Below, piece by piece: positions 33,133-41,729 of a stretch of 64,000 bases of DNA. Origin of the DNA: Streptomyces kanamyceticus (GTDB lineage: Bacteria > Actinomycetota > Actinomycetes > Streptomycetales > Streptomycetaceae); NCBI RefSeq assembly GCF_008704495.1, contig NZ_CP023699.1, forward strand, positions 3,844,001 through 3,908,000. The letters are read 5' to 3'. The notes under the pieces are model-generated. The model had not been told where the DNA came from. It was given only the letters and a program-made list of their open reading frames with translations, and did not search any database. Each line of letters starts with the position of its first letter. Within the stretch, counting starts at the first letter, position 1. Made by a program: the position numbers and the translations under genes.

Positions 33133-34152
33133 CTACCGCAAGGTCGTGTGCACCCGGTGCAGATAGCTGAAGTCATGGTCCTGGCGACGCCGCGTCACCG
33201 GGCGGATCTCGCGTGTCGCGACGTTGAGGGCGAAGCCGCCGACCACGCCGAGGCACCAGTCCAGACCCGGCAGCAGCTGGGAGCCGACCGCCGCCGCGGC
33301 GAGGCCCACCGTCGCTGTCACCGACCGGTGCACCCAGACGATCCTGCTGTCGCGCGCCGCGGACCGGTAGTCCGCCACCGCTTCGTCGAGCTCTACCCGG
33401 AGTTGGGCGACGACGTCGGCGGGGTGTTCGTAGTCGCGTCGCAGGTCACCGAGAAGGCGGTGCAGCGCGCGCATCAGCCGTCGGCGTTCGTCCGCGTACT
33501 TCTCCCGGAAGGCGAGCACGTCGTTCAGCGAGGCGGCGACAGCGGGCACGGGCAGCAGCTGGCCCAGCTCCATCTCCCAGGCGAGGCCACGGTTGTTCGG
33601 GGCGGGTCGCAGGGCCCGCCGCTGGGCGTCCACACGCTCGGTGTAGGGAAAGAGGTGCCGGTCGCGCCTGCGCCAGGCGATCTCCCGGGCGAGCATCCCG
33701 ACGACCAGCTCCTGCACCTCCCTCGTCATGGCCAGACCGCGACCACCCGGCAACCGTTCGGCCAGGCGCGACTCGGTGAGTTCCGCCTCGAGCCACGCCT
33801 CGGTCTTGCTCGGGAGCAGGAAAGCCTCATGCGGCACCGGGCCGGGCAGCGGCCTTTCGCGGGCGAAGGACCGGAGCTCTTCCCCTAGGACCTCGCGGAG
33901 TTGCCGGGAGGGCGGCGGGCCGTCGTCGGGCTCCTCGTCGATGAGTTGGCGGGGCATGGTGAGAGGGGTGTAGAGCTGTCGTTGTTCCAGTGCCTGTAGC
34001 GGGGGCGCGATGGCGGCCTCGCGAATCTCCGGGTCCAGGGGGACCACAGAAGCGAGGCCGTCCCAGTACAGCAGCGCCTGATGCACCACTTCAGTGGGCG
34101 GGTTCACCAACGGGTAGTACAGCAGGACAGCCACCGCGGCACCCTCGTCCAT
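33133..34152 (-). CDS. Unknown protein, possibly DUF6236 family
   Basis: 339 aa from ATG 34152. It opens VAVLLYYPLVNPPTEVVHQALLYWDGLASVVP, a motif I associate with the DUF6236 family in actinobacteria, at low certainty. The middle is helical and charged; residues about 285-315 contain a hydrophobic patch (VTATVGLAAAAVGSQLLPGLDWCLGVVGGFAL) that may be a membrane hairpin. No catalytic motif. It converges on the DUF397 gene within 13 bp. The location beside a whiJ-like trio and the scattered distribution of such genes suggest accessory DNA. Confidence 0.65.
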   Translation of the reverse strand: MDEGAAVAVLLYYPLVNPPTEVVHQALLYWDGLASVVPLDPEIREAAIAPPLQALEQRQLYTPLTMPRQLIDEEPDDGPPPSRQLREVLGEELRSFARERPLPGPVPHEAFLLPSKTEAWLEAELTESRLAERLPGGRGLAMTREVQELVVGMLAREIAWRRRDRHLFPYTERVDAQRRALRPAPNNRGLAWEMELGQLLPVPAVAASLNDVLAFREKYADERRRLMRALHRLLGDLRRDYEHPADVVAQLRVELDEAVADYRSAARDSRIVWVHRSVTATVGLAAAAVGSQLLPGLDWCLGVVGGFALNVATREIRPVTRRRQDHDFSYLHRVHTTLR

Positions 34153-34243
34153 CGTCCATCGTCCCTAATGGGAGATCACCGTAGCGACAGAACGCGAGGG
34201 GTACGGCTGAAGCACGCGATTCACCGGAAAACGCCCCACCTCC

Positions 34244-35548
34244 CTACCGCTCCGCCCCCTCCCTGGGCGACCCCACCCCCTCCGACGGAGCAGCCCGCTC
34301 CGAAGGAGGAGCAACCCCCAACCGCGCCGCCCGCAACGCGGGAAACCTCGCGGCCACCGCCAGCGTCGCCACCACGCACACCACCCCACCCGTCACCACC
34401 GCGAAGCGCGCCCCGCTCAACTCCGCGAGGAAGCCGACCGCCGCGTTGCCGAGGGCGGGCGAGACCGTGGCCTGGACCATCCAGAGTCCGCTGACCCGGC
34501 CTCGTAGTTCGTCGGGGGTGCCGTGCTGGAGCAGGGCCGAGCGGAGCGTCTCCGAGATCAGGTCGCCGAGTCCCGCGAGCGCGAGCAGCGCGAGGGCCAG
34601 CGGCAGGACCGTCGTCAGGCCGAAGCCGACGAGCGAGAGCCCCCACAGGAGTACGGCCCCGATCAGCGCGTGTCCGCCCGCACGCGCCGTCCAGCCACTG
34701 GTGGCGGCGCCGACGAGCGCGCCGAGCGCGGGCGCCGCGTAGAGCAGCCCGACCACGCCGGGGCCGCCGCCGAACTGCTCGTCGGCGAGGACCGGATACA
34801 GCGCCTGCGGCATGGTGAAGACCATCGCCGCCGCGTCGACGAGCAGCAGGCCGACGATGAGCCGGTGCCCCCGGACGAACCGGACGCCGTCCGCGACGGC
34901 ACCGAAGGCCTGCCGCAGCCCCTTGCCCGTGGCGCTCGCCTGCGGCGCGGGCAACGGGCGTACGAACAGCAGCGCCACCGAGAAGACCAGGAACCCCGCC
35001 GCGTCCACCGCGAAACAGGCGGCGAGCCCGGGCCCCGCGACGAGCACGCCGCCGAGCGCGGGCCCGAGCAGGGCCGCGAGCTGGGTGGACGCCGCCGTCA
35101 ACGCGCCCGCCGCGGCGAGGCGTTCGGTGCCGACGAGGGCGGGGATCGCCGCGAGCATGGCGGGTCCGCCGAGCCCCGCGAAAAGACCGGTGAGGCCGGT
35201 GGCCACGTAGATCACCCACAACTGCGGCTGCGGGAGCAGGGCGTTGACCATGAGTCCGGCGGCGACGAGGGTCAGCGGGAGCCGGGTGACGAGCATCAGC
35301 GTGCGGCGGTCACCCCGGTCGGCGAGCACGCCGCCGATCAGCACGCCGACGACCAGCGGAAGCGCCCTGGCGAGGCTGACCAGGCCGATCTGCGCGGGTG
35401 ATCCGGTGAGGTCGTAGACCTGCACGGCGACCGCGACGCTCGTCATGAGGGTGCCGATCAGGGCGCCGAGGAATCCGGCGTACAGCAGACGGAAGTCGCG
35501 GCTCTCGCGGAGCGGGGTGAGGTCCATGGCAAGACCGGAACGGGGCAT
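34244..35548 (-). CDS. MFS exporter, EntS-like, with iron-box promoter
   Basis: 434 aa from ATG 35548, which has CTGGAG six bases upstream (35527 is an alternative). Twelve hydrophobic segments; the cytoplasmic loop VLADRGDRRTLML is the MFS motif A region, and the whole resembles EntS-type siderophore exporters (TMSVAV-like helix 2, GLGGPAMLAAIPALVG). An iron-box-like sequence sits 22-40 bp upstream, supporting a siderophore or iron-stress role. The C-terminus is a polar tail. A TetR gene is divergent across 138 bp and may also take part in control. Confidence 0.88.
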   Translation of the reverse strand: MPRSGLAMDLTPLRESRDFRLLYAGFLGALIGTLMTSVAVAVQVYDLTGSPAQIGLVSLARALPLVVGVLIGGVLADRGDRRTLMLVTRLPLTLVAAGLMVNALLPQPQLWVIYVATGLTGLFAGLGGPAMLAAIPALVGTERLAAAGALTAASTQLAALLGPALGGVLVAGPGLAACFAVDAAGFLVFSVALLFVRPLPAPQASATGKGLRQAFGAVADGVRFVRGHRLIVGLLLVDAAAMVFTMPQALYPVLADEQFGGGPGVVGLLYAAPALGALVGAATSGWTARAGGHALIGAVLLWGLSLVGFGLTTVLPLALALLALAGLGDLISETLRSALLQHGTPDELRGRVSGLWMVQATVSPALGNAAVGFLAELSGARFAVVTGGVVCVVATLAVAARFPALRAARLGVAPPSERAAPSEGVGSPREGAER

Positions 35549-35569
35549 GAGCGGCTCCAGGAAAGGGAG

Positions 35570-35588
35570 TTAGGTCAGCCTTACTTGG
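35570..35588. promoter_or_regulatory. DmdR/IdeR-type iron box
   Basis: TTAGGTCAGCCTTACTTGG. Read on the minus strand it matches 14 of 19 positions of the actinobacterial iron-box consensus TTAGGTTAGGCTAACCTAA, including GGCT and CCTAA. It lies 22 bp upstream of the EntS-like exporter start, where a Fe-loaded DmdR1 repressor would block transcription. Confidence 0.7.
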
Positions 35589-35686
35589 ATCACCCTGCCG
35601 ATCGGCTCCCTTAAAGTCAACATGTGTGAAGTTCTGGCGCGACGGGGCGCGCACACATCTGGCAGCCCTTGCTAACGTCATCGCCG

Positions 35687-36418
35687 ATGACCACCGACCC
35701 CGCGCCCGCCAGGCGCCGTCCGACCCACCGCAAGGGGCGCGCCACCCTCACCCGCGCCTCCGTGGGGCAGGCCGCGCTCGACTTCCTCGGGCGGCACGGG
35801 CCCGCCGAGCTGACCATGCGTGCGCTCGCGACGGAGCTCGGCGTCTCGCCACGCGCGCTCTACAACTACGTCGAGGACCGGCGGGACTTGATCACGGTCG
35901 CCGCCGAGATCTTCCAGTCCGAGTGGCGTCCCCCGACCCTCGACCCGGCCCCGGACCGCTGGCGCGAGACCCTGCGCGCGTACTGCCACGACCTGCGCGC
36001 GCACTACCGCCGCCACCCCGGCATGACCACGCTGGCGCTCAGCGAGAACATCACGATGGCCCGCCACCCGGTGATGCTGCGGAACGTGGACGCGCTCATC
36101 GGCTTCTTCACCGAGATCGGGGGGACCGGCCTGCCGCCCCGCGAGGCCTACCTCGCCTGCATGGAGACCATCCGCCAGATCGTCGGATTCGTGGAGTTCC
36201 AGGACCGCCCGCACGACCGGCCGCCCGAGGACCTCGACCCCGCAGAGCTGCGGCAGACGCCCCCGCCCTGGCTGCGCGAAGGGGCCGACGACCTCCCCCA
36301 TCTCCGTAGGGCCGCCGAGGACCAACACTCCGAACTCCCGGACGAGGTCTTCGAGTTCACCCTCGACGTACTGGTCGATGGCATCGCCGCGACTGCCGTG
36401 AAGAGGCGTGACCTCTGA
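35687..36418 (+). CDS. TetR-family regulator (TetR_C-type)
   Basis: 243 aa from ATG 35687. HTH at about residues 24-70 (VGQAALDFLGRHGPAELTMRALATELGVSPRALYNYVEDRRDLI), the tetracycline-repressor-like subgroup. The C-terminal domain has WRETLRAYCHDLRAHYRRHPGM, typical of TetR_C ligand domains. TAACGT lies eight bases before the ATG without a Shine-Dalgarno. Divergent from the MFS exporter and upstream of the APC permease; its target is probably one of these. Confidence 0.92.
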   Translation: MTTDPAPARRRPTHRKGRATLTRASVGQAALDFLGRHGPAELTMRALATELGVSPRALYNYVEDRRDLITVAAEIFQSEWRPPTLDPAPDRWRETLRAYCHDLRAHYRRHPGMTTLALSENITMARHPVMLRNVDALIGFFTEIGGTGLPPREAYLACMETIRQIVGFVEFQDRPHDRPPEDLDPAELRQTPPPWLREGADDLPHLRRAAEDQHSELPDEVFEFTLDVLVDGIAATAVKRRDL

Positions 36419-36519
36419 CCTCTTGACGTAGTTGGTCAGCCCCCTTAACCATGTCGCCCAGTCCGCGCACCGACAGGTCCGCCCCGGCCCTGCCCCCTCT
36501 CCCGCGGCCTGGAGGATCC

Positions 36520-38022
36520 GTGTCCGGAGCCCCACCGCCCGCCCCCGACAGCAGCCACGGCTCCGACCGCTCCGACGGCAAGGGCTTCGTCCGCCGCGTC
36601 GGCCCCTTCCAGGCCACCGCCATCAACATGAGCCAGATGTGCGGCATCGGCCCCTTCGTCACGATCCCGCTGATGGTCGCCGCGTTCGGCGGGCCGCAGG
36701 CCGTCATCGGCTTCGTCGCGGGCGCGCTGCTCGCGCTGGCCGACGGGCTCATCTGGGCGGAGCTCGGCGCGGCCATGCCCGGTTCCGGCGGGAGTTACGT
36801 CTATCTGCGCCAGGCGTTCCAGTACCGCACGGGACGCCTGATGCCGTTCCTGTTCGTGTGGACGGCGATGCTGTTCATCCCGATCGGCATGTCGACCGGG
36901 ATCGTCGGCCTCGTCCAGTACCTCGGCTATCTCGCGCCGGGCATGGGACAGACGACCGGGGACCTCGTCGGGCTCGGCGTCATCGCCCTGGTGATCGCGC
37001 TCCTGTGGCGGGGCATCGAGCACATCGCCCGGATCACCGCCGTGATGTGGGTCGTCATGCTCGTCTCGGTCGGGGCCGTGATCCTCGCGGCGGCCACGCA
37101 CTTCGACCCGGACCTGGCCTTCACCTACCCCGCGCACGCCGTGGAGTTGACGAGCAATCACTTCTGGATCGGCTTCGCCGGGGGCCTGACCATCGGCATC
37201 TACGACTACCTCGGCTACAACACCGCCGCGTACATGGGCGCCGAGATCAAGAACCCGGGCCGCACCCTGCCCCGCGCCATCATCTTCTCGATCCTCGGCA
37301 TCATGGTGATCTACCTGCTCCTGCAGATCGGCACGCTCGGCGTCATCGACTGGCACCGCATGACGGACCCGACCGACATCGCCTCAACGTCTGTGGCCTC
37401 GGCGGCACTTGAGGAGACCTGGGGCAAGAGCGCGGCGAACGTCGTCACGGTCCTCATCCTCATCACCGCCTTCGCCTCGGTCTTCGCGGGGCTGCTCGGC
37501 GGCTCACGGGTGCCCTACGACGCCGCGCGCGACCGCGTCTTCTTCAGGCCGTACGCCAAGCTGCACCACCGGCACCGCTTCCCGACGCTCGGCCTCGCGA
37601 CCATGGGCGTGGTGTGCGCCATCGGCTTCATGATCGGCAGGCACACCGACCTGGCCACGCTCATCCAACTCCTCACCACAGTGATGGTGCTGGTCCAGGC
37701 ACTCGCCCAGATCGCCGCCGTGACGGTGCTGCGCAGACGGCAGCCGGGGCTCCGAAGGCCCTACCGCATGTGGCTCTACCCGGTGCCGAGCCTGGTCGCC
37801 CTCGTCGGCTGGCTCGTCATCTACGGGTACGCCGACAAGAACTCACCGGGGCGGCACCCCATCGAATGGTCGCTCGCCTGGCTGGGGCTGGGGTGTGTGG
37901 CGTTCCTGCTGTGGGCGCGCTTCGAGAAGGTGTGGCCGTTCGGCCCGAAGGAGATCTCGGAGGAGTACCTGGAGGCTCCGGAAGGAGGACCGCCACGCCG
38001 GACGGATACCGTCGCCCCGTGA
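36520..38022 (+). CDS. APC-family amino-acid/polyamine permease
   Basis: 500 aa from GTG 36520, selected for the GGAGG four bases upstream; ATG 36451 is an alternative without one. Twelve membrane segments. FQATAINMSQMCGIGPFVTIPLMVAAFGGPQAV has the helix 1 unwound GIG motif where APC transporters bind the amine, and SGGSYVYLR is the usual loop before helix 3. Likely proton-coupled uptake of an amino acid or amine. hutH is close but convergent, so histidine as a substrate is only a guess. Its stop overlaps the next gene's start (GTGA). Confidence 0.9.
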   Translation: MSGAPPPAPDSSHGSDRSDGKGFVRRVGPFQATAINMSQMCGIGPFVTIPLMVAAFGGPQAVIGFVAGALLALADGLIWAELGAAMPGSGGSYVYLRQAFQYRTGRLMPFLFVWTAMLFIPIGMSTGIVGLVQYLGYLAPGMGQTTGDLVGLGVIALVIALLWRGIEHIARITAVMWVVMLVSVGAVILAAATHFDPDLAFTYPAHAVELTSNHFWIGFAGGLTIGIYDYLGYNTAAYMGAEIKNPGRTLPRAIIFSILGIMVIYLLLQIGTLGVIDWHRMTDPTDIASTSVASAALEETWGKSAANVVTVLILITAFASVFAGLLGGSRVPYDAARDRVFFRPYAKLHHRHRFPTLGLATMGVVCAIGFMIGRHTDLATLIQLLTTVMVLVQALAQIAAVTVLRRRQPGLRRPYRMWLYPVPSLVALVGWLVIYGYADKNSPGRHPIEWSLAWLGLGCVAFLLWARFEKVWPFGPKEISEEYLEAPEGGPPRRTDTVAP

Positions 38023-38618
38023 CAGAGACCCCCTGGGACGTCCTGCTGCTCGGCGGCGCGTCCGGCATCGGCAAGAGCCTGTTGGCGGCCCGACTGGCCG
38101 ACGAGCACAAGGCGTTCGTGGTGGAGTTCGACGACGTCGTGGAGGCGGTGCGGGCGATCACGACGCCGAAGCAGCACCCCGGACTGCACCTCTTCGACGC
38201 GTACGAGGATGTCGAGGCGGAGCTGCCGGAGGACCGCGTGCTCGCCCTCCAGATCGCCACCGCCCGCGCGCTCGAACCCGCCGTCACCGGTGTCGTACGC
38301 AACCGTCTGACGGTCGACGCGCCCGCGGTGATCGAGGGCGACTACCTCACCCCGGCCGCGGCGGCGCGGGCCGTCCGCGAGGGAGCGGCGGCGGGCCGCC
38401 GCGTCCGGGCCGTGTTCCTGCACGAGGGCGACGCCGAACAGATCACCGCCAACTACGCGGCGCGGGAGCCCGCGGCGGGCCGCCAGCCGGAACGGGCGCG
38501 GGTGGGCGCGGCGTACTCCCACTGGCTGGCGGAGCAGGCCAGGGAGCACGGGCTGCCCGTGGTGGACGCCCGCCCCTGGCCCACACTCGCGAACCGCGTA
38601 CGAAAGGCGACCGCCTAG
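38019..38618 (+). CDS. P-loop kinase-like protein
   Basis: 199 aa from GTG 38019, overlapping the permease stop by four bases (GTGA), so translation is coupled. Walker A GGASGIGKS at residues 12-20, then a short-kinase layout (EFDDVVEAVRAITT, VIEGDYLTPAAAARAV, VFLHEGDAEQI). It resembles 2-phosphoglycerate kinase-like and AAA_33 proteins that phosphorylate small molecules. Substrate unknown. Coupling to the permease suggests it acts on the imported compound. TACCGT at 38007-38012 also gives a leaderless-type promoter inside the permease end. Confidence 0.75.
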   Translation: MTETPWDVLLLGGASGIGKSLLAARLADEHKAFVVEFDDVVEAVRAITTPKQHPGLHLFDAYEDVEAELPEDRVLALQIATARALEPAVTGVVRNRLTVDAPAVIEGDYLTPAAAARAVREGAAAGRRVRAVFLHEGDAEQITANYAAREPAAGRQPERARVGAAYSHWLAEQAREHGLPVVDARPWPTLANRVRKATA

Positions 38619-38642
38619 GGCCTGTCCGGCGGACGGGCCCTA
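38616..38642. terminator. Bidirectional terminator whose ends are the two convergent stop codons
   Basis: A 27-base palindrome of 13-base arms (TAGGGCCTGTCCG / CGGACGGGCCCTA) with a single mismatch and a 1-base centre. The TAG at its left end stops the P-loop gene; the TAG read on the other strand at its right end stops hutH. Confidence 0.85.
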
Positions 38643-40193
38643 GCTCAACGGCCCCGTGACCGGCTCGACCGCCGCCACCAGCGCACCGGTTCGTACGAAC
38701 GACTCCGCCGCGGCCAGATCGGGAGCGAGGAACCGGTCGGGGCCAGGACCCTCGACGCCCGCCTTGCGGACCGCGTCGATGACGGCCCGGGTGGCGGGCG
38801 CGGGGGTGAGGCCCGCGCGAAGCTCGACGGCGCGCGTGGCGGCGTACAGCTCGACGGCGACGATGCGGGTCAGATTGTCCACGGCCGTACGGAGCTTGCG
38901 GGCGGCCGACCAGCCCATGGAGACGTGGTCCTCCTGCATCGCGGAGGACGGGATGGAATCGGCGGAGGCGGGCACCGCGAGCCGCTTCATCTCGCTCACC
39001 AGGGCGGCCTGCGTGTACTGGGCGATCATCAGCCCCGAGTCGACCCCCGCGTCGTCCGCGAGGAACGGCGGAAGCCCGTGCGAACGGTTCTTGTCGAGGA
39101 GCCGGTCGGTGCGGCGCTCGGCGATCGAGCCGAGGTCGGCGGCGGCGATCGCGAGGAAGTCCAGGACGTACGCGACGGGGGCGCCGTGGAAGTTGCCGTT
39201 GGACTCCACGCGCCCGTCGGGCAGTACGACCGGGTTGTCGACGGCGGCGGCCAGCTCCCGCTCGGCGACCGTGCGCGCGTGCGCGATCGTGTCCCGGCCC
39301 GCGCCCGCGACCTGCGGGGCGCAGCGCACCGAGTAGGCGTCCTGCACGCGCGGCGCGTCGTCCTGGTGGTGCCCGGTGAGGCCCGACCCCGCGAGCACGG
39401 CGGCCATGTTGGCGGCGGACGCGGCCTGCCCCGGGTGCGGCCGGATGGCGTGCAGCTCGGGCGCGAGGACCTTCTCCGTACCGAGCAGCGCTTCGAGGGT
39501 GAGCGCCGCCGTGACGTCGGCGGACTTGTAGAGCATGTCCAGATCGGCGAGGGCCATCACCAGCATGCCGAGCATGCCGTCCGTGCCGTTGAGGAGGGCG
39601 AGCCCCTCCTTCTCGCGCAGCTCGACGGGGCTGATGCCGTGCGCGGCGAGCAGCTCGCCCGCGGGCCGCAGCTCCCCGTCGGGCCCCTCCGCGTCGCCCT
39701 CGCCCATCAGCGTCAGCGCACAGTGGCTGAGCGGCGCGAGGTCGCCGGAGCAGCCGAGCGAGCCGTACTCGTGGACGACCGGCGTGATGCCCGCGTTCAG
39801 GACATCGGCCATGGTCTGCGCGACCTCGGGGCGTACGCCCGTGTGGCCCGAGCAGACCGTCTTCAGCCGCAGGAACATCAGCGCACGGACCACTTCGCGC
39901 TCCACGCGCGGGCCCATGCCCGCCGCGTGCGAACGGACGATGTTGCGCTGCAGCTGGGCGCGGAGATCGGGTCCGATGTGCCGACTGGCGAGCGCGCCGA
40001 AGCCGGTAGACACGCCGTACACGGGTTCGGGCTTGGCCGCGAGCGCGTCGACGATCTCGCGGGACGCGGCGAGGGCGGTCCGCGCCTCGGCGGTCAGTTC
40101 GATCCGCGCGTTGCCGCGCGCGACGGCGATGACGTCGGCGGCGGTCGTTCCGGATGTCCCTAGGGCCACAGTGCCCACGCTGTGCATATCCAT
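38640..40193 (-). CDS. hutH: Histidine ammonia-lyase
   Basis: 517 aa from ATG 40193. Converts histidine to trans-urocanate and ammonia, step one of histidine use. YGVSTGFGALASRHI near residue 59 holds the catalytic Tyr. GSLGCSGDLAPLSH supplies the MIO prosthetic group; the triad here is Cys-Ser-Gly instead of the usual Ala-Ser-Gly, a variant seen in some histidases and chemically able to form MIO. QEDHVSMG and NGNFHGAPVAY are family motifs. The other hut genes are not in the window, fitting the scattered hut organisation of Streptomyces. Confidence 0.96.
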   Translation of the reverse strand: MDMHSVGTVALGTSGTTAADVIAVARGNARIELTAEARTALAASREIVDALAAKPEPVYGVSTGFGALASRHIGPDLRAQLQRNIVRSHAAGMGPRVEREVVRALMFLRLKTVCSGHTGVRPEVAQTMADVLNAGITPVVHEYGSLGCSGDLAPLSHCALTLMGEGDAEGPDGELRPAGELLAAHGISPVELREKEGLALLNGTDGMLGMLVMALADLDMLYKSADVTAALTLEALLGTEKVLAPELHAIRPHPGQAASAANMAAVLAGSGLTGHHQDDAPRVQDAYSVRCAPQVAGAGRDTIAHARTVAERELAAAVDNPVVLPDGRVESNGNFHGAPVAYVLDFLAIAAADLGSIAERRTDRLLDKNRSHGLPPFLADDAGVDSGLMIAQYTQAALVSEMKRLAVPASADSIPSSAMQEDHVSMGWSAARKLRTAVDNLTRIVAVELYAATRAVELRAGLTPAPATRAVIDAVRKAGVEGPGPDRFLAPDLAAAESFVRTGALVAAVEPVTGPLS

Positions 40194-40314
40194 ATTCAGC
40201 AGCGTACGGACTGAATCGCCAGGTGTCACGGGTAGATCTGCCCCGGACCACTTACCGCGACCGCGCCAGGGGCCCGGGGAGCCCGGCCCCCACCGGGCCG
40301 CAGCCGCCCGCGCT

Positions 40315-40433
40315 CCCGAGGGACGTGGGGGTATGTGCGAACGGAGCACAGTGGAGACCGGGGCAAGGAAGCAAGGCCAGTGGCCTCCGCCCCGGGATGG
40401 CGAGTACGCACATACCCCCGCGGCCCCGCCCCC
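40315..40433. repeat. Structured repeat, copy A (divergent copy)
   Basis: Intergenic, between hutH and the GGDEF gene (286 bp without a gene). GGGGGTATGTGCG (40327-40339) and CGCACATACCCCC (40407-40419) are perfect inverted arms 67 bases apart, flanked by GACGT and GCGGCCCCGCCCC exactly as in copies B (44034) and C (57047). The loop shares only short blocks (CGGAGCAC, GCAAGG, GGCGAG) with them, so this copy is old or of another subtype. Confidence 0.75.
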
Positions 40434-40479
40434 AAGACGAACCCAAGGCACAGACCCCAGCCCAAAGGAAACCCGCCAG

Positions 40480-41634
40480 CTACCGCCCCCGGAACCTCCG
40501 CCGCTCCCCCACCTCCCGCTCCCCCGACACCGAATCCGCCAGCCGAACCACCGGATCCTCCCCACCCACACCCCCACCGCGCCCCGCAACCACCGGTTTA
40601 GCCGCCCGCGCCGCCTTCGCCCGGTACTGCGCCGCATCCGCGAGCCGGAAGAGACGACGAGCCGACCGCACCGCACCGATCGGATCGCCGGTGGACGCGA
40701 CCCCGCAGGCCACCCCGTCGCCGAGCTCCAACTCACCGGCCCGTACGCACAGTTCCTCGGCCACCCGTACCACCTCATCAGCCGCGGGCCCCACCGAAAG
40801 CAGACAGAACTCGTCGCCGCCGAGCCGCGCGGCGAGCGCCCCCGGCAGCATGGCGCCGCAGAGCGAGAGGACCGACCCGAACCGTTCCAGAAGGCGGTCG
40901 CCGACGGCATGACCCCGGGTGTCGTTGACCCGCTTGAGCCCGTTCACGTCGCAGACGACGAGGCTCACCACGACACCGTCCACCCGATGCCGCTCCACCG
41001 CCTCGTCGAGCCGCAGATCGACCGCGCGCCGGTTGGCGAGCCCGGTGAGCGCGTCGGTGAAGGCGAGCCGCCGCGCCTCTTCGAGGCGTTCGGTCTGGGC
41101 GATCCCGGCGGCGACCACGGCCGCGAGGACCGTGGCGAAGTCGGCGTCGGCCCGGTCGAAGACCGGCGCGCCCACCGGCCGCGCCACGTACAGCTCGCCC
41201 CACGCGCGCCCGTGCAACACGATGGGCGCGACCACACAGCAGCCGCGCCCGCGCCGACGCAGCGCGGTGACGCGCTCGTGGCAGTAGCCCGCGCTCCTGC
41301 CACCCGCGGGCCCCTCGACGGTCTCGACCCAGGCGTGCGGCTCACCGCCACCGGCCCAGCGTTCGTGCAGGAACTCGGCGATCTCCGGGAACTGGTTGAC
41401 GGGGTAGGACTCCCGCTCCGGGAACTCCTCCTCGCCCTCGGCCCGTTCGCCCGCGTTCACGAGCACCCGCAGCCGCCCCAGATCGCGTTCCCACACGGAG
41501 AGCGCGGCGAAGCTCCCGTTCAGCGCGCGGCAGGCACCGAGGGCGGCCGCGCGCCAGGACTCACGCGGAGCATGCGCCGCGGCCATCCCCTGCGCCAGCT
41601 CCACGACGGCCCGCAGCCGGACATCCTCACCCAT
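40480..41634 (-). CDS. GAF-GGDEF diguanylate cyclase
   Basis: 384 aa from ATG 41634. Residues about 10-185 form a GAF-like sensor domain (cytosolic, no membrane segment). Residues about 190-345 are GGDEF: AFTDALTGLANRRAVD at the start, DVNGLKRVNDTRGHAVGD with the metal Asp, and an intact LGGDEFCLL active site. The RxxD inhibitory I-site is absent. It should make c-di-GMP, which in Streptomyces holds development in vegetative growth by dimerising BldD. The last 30 residues are a basic, disordered tail. Confidence 0.93.
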   Translation of the reverse strand: MGEDVRLRAVVELAQGMAAAHAPRESWRAAALGACRALNGSFAALSVWERDLGRLRVLVNAGERAEGEEEFPERESYPVNQFPEIAEFLHERWAGGGEPHAWVETVEGPAGGRSAGYCHERVTALRRRGRGCCVVAPIVLHGRAWGELYVARPVGAPVFDRADADFATVLAAVVAAGIAQTERLEEARRLAFTDALTGLANRRAVDLRLDEAVERHRVDGVVVSLVVCDVNGLKRVNDTRGHAVGDRLLERFGSVLSLCGAMLPGALAARLGGDEFCLLSVGPAADEVVRVAEELCVRAGELELGDGVACGVASTGDPIGAVRSARRLFRLADAAQYRAKAARAAKPVVAGRGGGVGGEDPVVRLADSVSGEREVGERRRFRGR

Positions 41635-41729
41635 GACCCCAGGCTAGAAGATTTACGACATTTAGGAACTTCGGGACGCAGCCCGAGCCGCACCCGCCAC
41701 TCACCCGCGACGAGCCCGCCCCGCCCCCA

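Noticed and set aside
40226-40465. Small minus-strand frames in the hutH/GGDEF gap, with similar frames at 44000 and 57000
   Set aside because: Their apparent similarity to each other comes from the structured repeat copies, not from protein conservation; composition is Arg/Gly/Pro with no start signals.
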